Positions 1 to 5,651 of a stretch of 5,651 nucleotides of DNA are shown one piece after another (position 1 is the stretch's first letter; the number at the start of each line of letters is the position of its first letter). This DNA is from an uncultured Chitinophagaceae bacterium (GTDB taxonomy: Bacteria; Bacteroidota; Bacteroidia; Chitinophagales; Chitinophagaceae): assembly GCA_946885335.1 (NCBI GenBank), contig CAMPGG010000226.1, forward strand, positions 1-5,651, written 5' to 3'. Position numbers and translations under genes: made by a program. The notes beneath the pieces were generated by a model. It had not been told where the DNA came from. It did not search any database and was given only the letters and a program-made list of their open reading frames with translations.

Positions 1-2451
1 TGGAGCGTGATGCGTTTAAATGATATCAACCGGGAATTATTAAATCAACCCGGTTGGAAAACCATGAAAGATGCGGTGCTTACGAATGCCGCCGGCAACT
101 ATGATCCCAATGGTACTTATGCCGATCTTATCTACAAAGATTTTAATTATGGTGATTATGGCTTGCATGATAAAGCCAATGTGCAGGAATACAATATTGG
201 CATGAGTGGTGGTAATGACCGCGGTAATTATTTTGCTAATGTGGGATATTATGATGAAGATGGTTTGTCATTAGCCACTTTTTACAAGCGATTAACTTTT
301 ACATTGAATGGCGATTATAAAATTAAAGACTGGTTAAAGTCCGAAAGCAGCCTGCAGTTTAATAAAGCAAATTGGAGAGATCAGTCATTGCAAAATGGTG
401 AAGGCAATTATTGGGGTAGAATGCTTTCTGCACCACCCACTTTACGTGGCACCAATGCCGCTGGCGAATTTATTTTAGGCCGCGATGCAAGCGATGGTAA
501 TCCAATCGTGAATATTGATAAATATAAACGCAGTAACCAAACGGATAAATTCACTTTAGGACAATCATTTAAAGTGGATATCATGCGGGACCTGTATGTA
601 AAACTGGGTGCCATCTGGATGTATGATGAAGGTTTTGGTGAATCATTCAACAAAGATTTTCGCACTGGTTTACTGAGCAGAACTGACCCGAATAGGGGAT
701 GGAACAGGACAAGATTTACCGATGCATATTTTGACAGAACGATCCGTCAAACCTATAATGCCATTATTAATTACAGCACCAGTTTTCTTGGAAAAAATAA
801 TATAGATGCCATGGCAGGTTTCGAATACTACGATGCTTATGCCAAAGGAATTTATGCCGCAGGCAGCCAGGCGCCAACAGATGATTTTGCAGATCTGCAA
901 TACACTTTGAATAACGCCACAACACAAACACGTTCAACAGATACATATCATAACCGCGATCGCATTATGTCAGGCTTTGGTCGGTTGTTATACGATTGGG
1001 ATGGTAAATACCTGGCATCATTCACTATCAGAAGAGATGGTGTATCCCGCTTGAGTGAAGATAACCAGTATGGATTTTTCCCAGCAGCCTCAGTTGGCTG
1101 GATGGTGCATACAGAAGATTTTATGGCTGCCACGCAAAACTGGTTGTCTTATTTAAAACTCAGGGCAAGTTGGGGTAAGAATGGTAACATCGGTATCGGA
1201 ACCAGTAACGCTGTTGGTTTGTATGAAGTGCAGGGTTCGTACGGATCCCAGGTTCCTTACAATGGAAATATTGGTTTCTTACAAACAGGCATTGCCAATC
1301 CATCATTGTTATGGGAAAAAACAAATACTACCGAAGTAGGTGCTGATATGGGATTTTTCAGAAACAAGGTTAATGCTTCCGTTGCATATTATAACAGGAT
1401 AACGGATGATAAACTGGCCTTTGTTAGCCTGCCAACTTCGTCTGGTGTTTCAAGCATCAGGACCAATAATGGAAGCATGCGCAACAGGGGAGTTGAATTG
1501 GAACTGGGTTATAAAGTTATTCAGCGCAAAGATTTAACCTGGCAGATCAACGCCAATGCCGCATGGAATAAGAACACGATTTTAAAACTTCCATTTAATG
1601 GCAATGACAAAAACAGGCAGGGAGGTGAACAGGTTTATGATCCTGCAACAGGAAGGTTGGTATGGGTTGGTGGCCTGCAGGAAGGACAGGAGTGGGGTGA
1701 AATTTTTGGCTTTGTAGCAGAAGGCATTATCCGCACACAAAAAGACCTGGATGATTATAATAAAGTTGATGAAGCAGCCAAAGCGGCTTATCAAAATGGT
1801 GGTGCCGGCAGAGGTGTTGCCAGCCAGAAACTCATCACACAAATGAATTTAAATGGCAGCGGATTTCGTTATATCGCCACGCAATTGGGTGATGTAATGT
1901 GGAAGGATATTGATAACAATGATACGATTGATTATCGCGACCGGGTTTCTTTAGGACGTTCTTTACCAAGATGGACAGGCGGTTTTAATACTTCTGTATC
2001 ATGGAAAGGATTCAGCTTGTTTGCCCGTTTCGATTTTGCATTGGGTCACATTCAACAGGATTTTATGCAAATGTGGTCATTGGCCAGTGCGCAGGGTGAA
2101 TTCAATGTAACAGATGTTGTAAAAGATACCTGGACGCCTGAAAATCCAAATGCAAAATATCCAAGATATATATGGGCCGACCAGTTGAATACTAAAAATT
2201 TCGACAGGCCCAGTGATATGTTCTTTGTGAATTCAAGCTACCTCTCATTCCGTGAAATTTCATTAAGCTATTCATTGCCAAAAGATTTGATATCCCGGGC
2301 AGGTATGAGCGGACTAACATTAACTGTTACCGGGCAAAACCTCGGATATCTTACTAACGAGTTATTGAATTTACCGGAACGTACAGGCATACAAAGCAGT
2401 GCATACACGATCCCAACTCAATTGATCTTTGGCGCTAACGTAACTTTTTAA
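1..2451 (+). CDS. SusC/RagA-like TonB-dependent outer-membrane transporter, 5' end cut off by the window
   Basis: This is the C-terminal part of a SusC-type TonB-dependent transporter, an outer-membrane beta-barrel that works with a SusD lid to import glycans. The frame is open from base 1, so the GTG at 7 and ATG at 10 are internal codons. About 816 residues are visible; family members usually have about 1000, so the signal peptide, the carboxypeptidase-like domain and most of the plug lie upstream. Visible family marks are the plug-to-barrel junction (EYNIGMSGGNDRGNYFANVG, about 187-246), alternating aromatic/polar barrel strands, an acidic loop DIDNNDTIDYRDR (1906-1944) followed by LPRWTGGFN, and a C-terminal GQNLGYL segment ending in VTF with a terminal aromatic residue, as expected for barrel assembly. 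The SusD partner follows after 60 bases. Whether an STN signalling domain exists cannot be seen. Import of sialic acid or sialoglycans (NanO-like role) is inferred only from the downstream lyase and mutarotase. Confidence 0.95.
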   Translation, partial: WSVMRLNDINRELLNQPGWKTMKDAVLTNAAGNYDPNGTYADLIYKDFNYGDYGLHDKANVQEYNIGMSGGNDRGNYFANVGYYDEDGLSLATFYKRLTFTLNGDYKIKDWLKSESSLQFNKANWRDQSLQNGEGNYWGRMLSAPPTLRGTNAAGEFILGRDASDGNPIVNIDKYKRSNQTDKFTLGQSFKVDIMRDLYVKLGAIWMYDEGFGESFNKDFRTGLLSRTDPNRGWNRTRFTDAYFDRTIRQTYNAIINYSTSFLGKNNIDAMAGFEYYDAYAKGIYAAGSQAPTDDFADLQYTLNNATTQTRSTDTYHNRDRIMSGFGRLLYDWDGKYLASFTIRRDGVSRLSEDNQYGFFPAASVGWMVHTEDFMAATQNWLSYLKLRASWGKNGNIGIGTSNAVGLYEVQGSYGSQVPYNGNIGFLQTGIANPSLLWEKTNTTEVGADMGFFRNKVNASVAYYNRITDDKLAFVSLPTSSGVSSIRTNNGSMRNRGVELELGYKVIQRKDLTWQINANAAWNKNTILKLPFNGNDKNRQGGEQVYDPATGRLVWVGGLQEGQEWGEIFGFVAEGIIRTQKDLDDYNKVDEAAKAAYQNGGAGRGVASQKLITQMNLNGSGFRYIATQLGDVMWKDIDNNDTIDYRDRVSLGRSLPRWTGGFNTSVSWKGFSLFARFDFALGHIQQDFMQMWSLASAQGEFNVTDVVKDTWTPENPNAKYPRYIWADQLNTKNFDRPSDMFFVNSSYLSFREISLSYSLPKDLISRAGMSGLTLTVTGQNLGYLTNELLNLPERTGIQSSAYTIPTQLIFGANVTF

Positions 2452-2511
2452 CCTAATTATTTTAAAGGCATAAGAGAAATCCACCTGCTTAAAAAAATAA
2501 AAAATAATCAA
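2452..2511 (+). promoter_or_regulatory. SusC-SusD intercistronic leader with A-rich translation start region
   Basis: The 60-base spacer between the transporter and SusD genes has no Shine-Dalgarno-like GGAGG near the ATG. Instead, the 21 bases before the start (2491-2511) contain 17 A and no G. Bacteroidota commonly initiate translation from unstructured A-rich leaders without a Shine-Dalgarno motif, so this probably acts as the ribosome landing site for the SusD gene. I see no convincing promoter or terminator here, which fits cotranscription with the gene upstream. Confidence 0.4.
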
Positions 2512-4083
2512 ATGAATAATTTTAAAATCATACTACTTGTAACAGCCATTGCATTAACGGCTGTTTCCTGCCGCAAGACATTAGACCTTGCCCCGGAAGA
2601 TTATTATGGCGATGGAAATTTTTGGCAAAATGAAGCACAGGTTTCCAATTTTATGGTTGGCTTGCACAAACAATTCCGCGATAACCAGTTCATGTTCGTC
2701 CGTCTTGGAGAAATGAGGGGTGGCGGTTTCAGTAATGTGGATCGTCAAAATACTTCGCTCAATGAATTGACAATTGTTAACCAGGCTATCGAAGAAACAT
2801 CAGCAGGTGTTGGTAGCTGGGCCGGCATGTACGGACCTATATTGCAGCTTAACCTTTTTATACAAAAAGTAGAAGGCATTGATTTCATAGCGGAAGAAAA
2901 AAAGAATTATTTATTAGGACAGGCATATGCTATGCGGGCATATTATTATTTTCATTTGCTGCGTACCTATGGCGGTGTGCCCATCCGGTTAGAGCCTGAA
3001 GTTTTAAATGGTAATACCGACCCGGTTGCACTACGCAAAGCAAGAGCACCGGAGGCTGAAGTTTTAGCAGTGGTAAAAGCTGATGTTAATAAAGCGGTTA
3101 GTCTTTTTGGAACAGCCGGAATCCCTGCCGATAAAAGTCAATGGAATCCTTTGGCAGCATTGATGTTAAAGGGAGAAGTTTATCTATGGTCAGCCAAAGT
3201 ATATAATAACACTGCGGACCTGGGTGAGGCCAAATCTGCATTAAACGCTATTTCCGGACCTGCACTGCAACCCAATTTTGCCGATGTATTTAGTTATGGT
3301 AAAAAGAATAATCCCGAAATTATTTTGGCCATTCGCTTTCGGGTTGGTGAAGAAGAAATGACCAACTACGCAACCTTTTTGTATTCCACTTTCAATTTTG
3401 ATAACCTGCATTACAAAGATTCATCTGGCAGTGGTTCTACGCTGGTTGATCCTTTGATGATCGCTGCAACAAATAGCCGGCAGATCATTCAACGCTATGG
3501 ATACACTTTTGAATTATTTCAATCTTATGATTTAGCAGATAAAAGAAGAGACGCAACTTTTTATGATTATTATAAAGTTGATAAAAGTGTTACGCCTGCA
3601 GTTGTTACAGTAAGAAATACGGCGCTGGTGAAATTCCTGGGAACAATCGATGCTAACAAAAGATATTTTTCTGACGACTGGGTAGTTTATCGTGAAGCTG
3701 ACAGGTTATTAATGCTGGCTGAAATTGTAAATGCGGAAGGTGGTGATCCAACTATGTATATTCAGCAAATCCGCGATCGTGCATTTGGTGGTCCGGGATT
3801 AGATCCAACACCTTTTGTGAATGGTACTCAAGATGAAAATGAACTGGCCATATTTGAAGAGCGCAGTAAAGAATTTGTGTACGAAGGAAAACGCTGGTAT
3901 GATCTGCGCCGTATGAAATACGGGAATGAACCATTGGTGTTCATCAGTCCAAATCATCCTTATGGTGTGTTGGATAAAGCAACACAAGCTCATAAAATAT
4001 TGTGGCCTATTGAGCCAGCCATCTGGACCAATGATCCGTTGGTTGATCAAACACCGGGTTACCTGACTTCTAAACCCAAATAA
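2512..4083 (+). CDS. SusD/RagB-family surface glycan-binding lipoprotein
   Basis: A complete 523-residue SusD-like protein, the usual family length. SusD proteins are lipid-anchored on the cell surface and close over the SusC barrel to capture ligand. The N-terminus has a short lysine-containing n-region, a hydrophobic stretch and a lipobox AVSC, with Cys20 (bases 2569-2571) as the predicted lipidated residue; this supports the ATG at 2512. The SusD N-terminal region shows the TPR-like helix AMRAYYYFHLLRTYGGVPI (140-158). The C-terminal RagB/SusD domain shows YREADRLLMLAEIVN (393-407), IQQIRDRA (417-424), FEERSKEFVYEGKRWYDLRR (448-467), and LWPIEPAIW (497-505) followed by the terminal QTPGY (513-517). 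It follows the SusC-like gene by 60 bases and is probably cotranscribed with it. By context it may be a sialic acid binder like NanU of Tannerella and Bacteroides, but SusD sequence does not reveal ligand, so that is inference. Confidence 0.96.
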   Translation: MNNFKIILLVTAIALTAVSCRKTLDLAPEDYYGDGNFWQNEAQVSNFMVGLHKQFRDNQFMFVRLGEMRGGGFSNVDRQNTSLNELTIVNQAIEETSAGVGSWAGMYGPILQLNLFIQKVEGIDFIAEEKKNYLLGQAYAMRAYYYFHLLRTYGGVPIRLEPEVLNGNTDPVALRKARAPEAEVLAVVKADVNKAVSLFGTAGIPADKSQWNPLAALMLKGEVYLWSAKVYNNTADLGEAKSALNAISGPALQPNFADVFSYGKKNNPEIILAIRFRVGEEEMTNYATFLYSTFNFDNLHYKDSSGSGSTLVDPLMIAATNSRQIIQRYGYTFELFQSYDLADKRRDATFYDYYKVDKSVTPAVVTVRNTALVKFLGTIDANKRYFSDDWVVYREADRLLMLAEIVNAEGGDPTMYIQQIRDRAFGGPGLDPTPFVNGTQDENELAIFEERSKEFVYEGKRWYDLRRMKYGNEPLVFISPNHPYGVLDKATQAHKILWPIEPAIWTNDPLVDQTPGYLTSKPK

Positions 4084-4109
4084 TTTTTTATCATAAATAT
4101 TTTTCATTT

Positions 4110-4161
4110 AGCAAGCAGTCAATAAACCGGGAATAGTCTTGTTCCCGGTACTTATCTTGCT
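4110..4161 (+). promoter_or_regulatory. Intercistronic hairpin between the SusD and lyase genes
   Basis: The arms ACCGGGAA (4126-4133) and TTCCCGGT (4142-4149) are perfect inverted repeats. In RNA, a U-G pair and an A-U pair extend them inward to a 10-pair stem closing a four-base loop GUCU (4136-4139). Outside this, ATAA (4122-4125) can pair with TTAT (4152-4155) across a two-base bulge, and AGCAAG (4110-4115) with CTTGCT (4156-4161) across a six-base bulge. The stem is followed by TTAAAATTT rather than a clean U tract, so it is a poor classical intrinsic terminator. It could be a partial terminator, an mRNA end-protection or processing element that sets the SusD/lyase expression ratio, or a remnant of an operon junction. 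The repeat is seen directly; its role is inferred. Confidence 0.6.
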
Positions 4162-4182
4162 TTAAAATTTATTCATAACATC

Positions 4183-5133
4183 ATGAATATTGAAAACAAA
4201 AATCATTTGCAGGGACTCATTGCCGCACCGTTTACACCGATGCATGCGGATGGTTCTCTGAACCTGGATATCATCCCGGCTTATTATCAAATGCTAATAG
4301 ATAATGGTGTAAAGGGTGCATTCATCTGCGGTTCTACCGGTGAAGGAGTTTCTTTAACGACAACTGAAAAAAAACTCGTTGCAGAGGCCTGGGCTTCCTG
4401 TACCAAACAGGATAAGGAATTTAAAGTGATGACTTTATTAGGTGGTACCAGCATTTCCGATTGTAAAGATTTAGCAAGGCACGCCAGGAAAATCGGGTTG
4501 TATGCAGTTTCTTTTACAGCGCCATTTTATTTTAAACCGGCTGATGTGGATGTGCTCGCAAAAATTTGTGAAGAGATTGCTGCGGAAGTGCCCGATATGC
4601 CATTTTACTATTATCACATTCCTGTTCTTACCGGTGTGGGTTTTGCCATGTTCGATCTCTTGCGGGCTGTTGATGGAAAGATTCCCAATTTTGCCGGCGT
4701 TAAATACACGCATGAAGATTTTATGGATTTTTTATCCTGTCTTCATTTTCAAAATGGTAAATATGATATGCTTTGGGGCAGGGATGAAAATATGTTACCC
4801 GCATTATCATTGGGTGCGAAAGGAGCTGTAGGCAGTACATTTAATTATGCCGCTCCACTTTATTATAACCTGATCGATGCGTTTAATAAAAACGATCTCA
4901 AAAAAGCGCAGCAACTGCAGCAGCAATCCATTGACATGATCAGGCTTTTGGGTAAATACGGTGGCATAGCTACCGGTAAGGCATACATGAAAATCATTGG
5001 CGTTGATTGCGGTGAATTTCGCCTGCCGGTCAGGAATATGACCACTGAAAAATTTAATTCTTTTAAAGAAGATGTTGAACAGGTTAACTTTAATAGCTTT
5101 TGTTCTGTATTGAAAGCCGAAGTTAAAGCCTGA
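4183..5133 (+). CDS. nanA: N-acetylneuraminate lyase (sialic acid aldolase)
   Basis: A complete 316-residue class I aldolase of the DHDPS/NAL family, a cytoplasmic TIM barrel that cleaves N-acetylneuraminate to N-acetylmannosamine and pyruvate. The N-terminus LQGLIAAPFTPM (9-20) is typical and supports the ATG at 4183. GSTGEG (50-55) supplies Ser51 and Thr52 for the pyruvate carboxylate; FYYYHIP (141-147) holds the catalytic Tyr144; GVKYT (172-176) holds the Schiff-base Lys174. GRDE (199-202) and GAVGSTFNY (214-222) supply Asp201, Glu202 and Ser218, matching the sialic-acid-contacting Asp191, Glu192 and Ser208 of bacterial lyases; this favours lyase over dihydrodipicolinate synthase. YYYHIP and GAVGSTxNY resemble the vertebrate-type lyase more than E. 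coli NanA. The gene starts 99 bases after the SusD gene, beyond a hairpin, and ends 7 bases before the mutarotase gene. No Shine-Dalgarno is visible. A related 2-keto-3-deoxy sugar aldolase is a less likely alternative. Confidence 0.93.
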   Translation: MNIENKNHLQGLIAAPFTPMHADGSLNLDIIPAYYQMLIDNGVKGAFICGSTGEGVSLTTTEKKLVAEAWASCTKQDKEFKVMTLLGGTSISDCKDLARHARKIGLYAVSFTAPFYFKPADVDVLAKICEEIAAEVPDMPFYYYHIPVLTGVGFAMFDLLRAVDGKIPNFAGVKYTHEDFMDFLSCLHFQNGKYDMLWGRDENMLPALSLGAKGAVGSTFNYAAPLYYNLIDAFNKNDLKKAQQLQQQSIDMIRLLGKYGGIATGKAYMKIIGVDCGEFRLPVRNMTTEKFNSFKEDVEQVNFNSFCSVLKAEVKA

Positions 5134-5140
5134 GTACAGT

Positions 5141-5651
5141 ATGGTTAACAGAATCATTTATTCTATTGCAGTCCTTTCTTTTTTTATGCAGTGTACACCA
5201 GTTCAAAAAAACCAGGTGAAATCCATTGAATGGAAAATTGCCGCCAATTTGCCTGCCGCTGATGGAGCAGAAAAAGCCCTTGGGTTGGCAGGACCGGTTG
5301 CGGGCATACACAATGATGTATTAATTATCGGTGGTGGCGCTAATTTTCCGGGTGCCATGCCCTGGATGGGCGGTGCAAAAAAATATTATGATGCAGGTTA
5401 TGTTTATAAAATAGAAAAGGATTCTTTCGCTTTTTTAGATTCATTCAAACTGCCAATGGCCATTGCCTATGCCGCGGTTTGTTCAACACCTGCAGGAATT
5501 ATTTATGCTGGTGGAGAAAGTGATAATGGATTGAGTGATAAAGTACAAATGATACAATGGGATAATGAAAATAATCATGCAGTTTTTAAGAACCTGCCCG
5601 ATCTTCCATTTGCGGTTACGAATGCTTCCATTGCTTTTTATAATAATAGTG
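5141..5651 (+). CDS. nanM: NanM-like kelch-repeat N-acetylneuraminate mutarotase/epimerase, 3' end cut off by the window
   Basis: An open frame runs from the ATG at 5141 to the window edge (170 codons plus one base, no stop). It matches the start of the cyclically permuted mutarotase family, kelch beta-propellers that in E. coli (NanM, about 370 residues) interconvert Neu5Ac anomers outside the cytoplasm. Marks are LGLAGPVAGIHNDVLIIGGG (47-66) leading into ANFP, PWMGGAKKYYDAGYVYK (74-90), the kelch double glycine in IIYAGGESDNG (120-130), and LPDLPFAVTNAS (152-163) opening another blade. Residues 1-17 form a signal peptide before Cys18 (bases 5192-5194); FMQC is an atypical lipobox, so it may be a lipoprotein or may be cleaved elsewhere. 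The start is 7 bases after the lyase stop, implying translational coupling. Little more than the first two or three blades is visible, and the active-site part is beyond the edge. A kelch protein of other function is possible, but the context favours NanM. Confidence 0.88.
   Translation, partial: MVNRIIYSIAVLSFFMQCTPVQKNQVKSIEWKIAANLPAADGAEKALGLAGPVAGIHNDVLIIGGGANFPGAMPWMGGAKKYYDAGYVYKIEKDSFAFLDSFKLPMAIAYAAVCSTPAGIIYAGGESDNGLSDKVQMIQWDNENNHAVFKNLPDLPFAVTNASIAFYNNS

Noticed and set aside
7..12. GTG (7) or ATG (10) as the true start of the SusC-like gene
   Set aside because: The frame is open to base 1, there is no signal peptide, and the plug and N-terminal domains are missing, so these are internal codons of a gene cut by the window edge rather than a real start or a genuine truncation.
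4056..4089. Possible intrinsic terminator at the end of the SusD gene: GGGTT (4056-4060) with AACCC (4073-4077), then six T (4084-4089)
   Set aside because: The stem has only five pairs with a 12-base loop, lies within codons, and is separated from the T run by six bases. The downstream hairpin is much stronger.
4151..4161. TATCTTGC near the hairpin as a Bacteroidota -7 promoter element (TAnnTTTG)
   Set aside because: It mismatches the last two consensus positions, no TTTG element lies at the proper upstream distance, and the bases are better explained as the outer arm of the hairpin.
1113..4730. The shared 13-mer GAAGATTTTATGG in the SusC-like gene (near 1115) and the lyase gene (near 4716)
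   Set aside because: Both copies encode the common codon run E-D-F-M in unrelated proteins; chance and codon bias explain it.
4502..4831. A 109-codon + strand frame inside the lyase gene
   Set aside because: It overlaps the well-supported lyase in another frame, and its translation is rich in Cys, Met and Phe without a recognisable domain; it is a shadow frame.
4905..4930. CAG/CTG-rich short repeat in the lyase gene
   Set aside because: It encodes only a short Gln-rich helix (QQLQQQ, residues 243-248), with no expanded or regular repeat unit.
4807..5157. A 116-codon minus-strand frame opposite the end of the lyase gene
   Set aside because: It runs antisense to conserved coding sequence, has no recognisable motif, and would overlap the lyase-mutarotase junction; it is a shadow frame, as are the other minus-strand frames in the window.

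Overview
The window looks like a piece of a Bacteroidota chromosome. The evidence is an adjacent SusC-like/SusD-like pair, moderately AT-rich DNA, A-rich leaders without Shine-Dalgarno motifs, and lipoprotein signal peptides. A Chitinophagia or Sphingobacteriia-type environmental member is plausible, but the window alone does not fix the genus.

All four genes lie on the + strand and read as one operon. From left to right they are: the C-terminal part of a SusC-like TonB-dependent outer-membrane transporter (1-2451, cut by the window start); a complete SusD/RagB surface lipoprotein (2512-4083); a complete N-acetylneuraminate lyase (4183-5133); and the N-terminal part of a NanM-type kelch mutarotase/epimerase (5141-5651, cut by the window end and with no stop codon inside the window). 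The gaps are 60, 99 and 7 bases. The 99-base gap before the lyase gene holds a strong inverted repeat with a 10-pair core stem, probably an RNA hairpin.

Together the genes describe a sialic acid utilisation locus. The SusC/SusD pair would bind and import sialic acid or a sialylated glycan across the outer membrane. The exported NanM-like protein would interconvert Neu5Ac anomers. The cytoplasmic lyase would split Neu5Ac into N-acetylmannosamine and pyruvate. The substrate of the SusC/SusD pair is inferred from its neighbours; the lyase assignment rests on conserved catalytic and substrate-binding residues. Sialidase, inner-membrane transporter, N-acetylmannosamine epimerase and regulator genes are not in the window and may lie outside it.

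This is a recognisable system rather than an undescribed one. The points most worth a second look are the intercistronic hairpin, the strong resemblance of the lyase to the vertebrate-type enzyme, and the tightly coupled mutarotase with an atypical lipobox. There is no RNA gene, mobile element, CRISPR array or long non-coding stretch.
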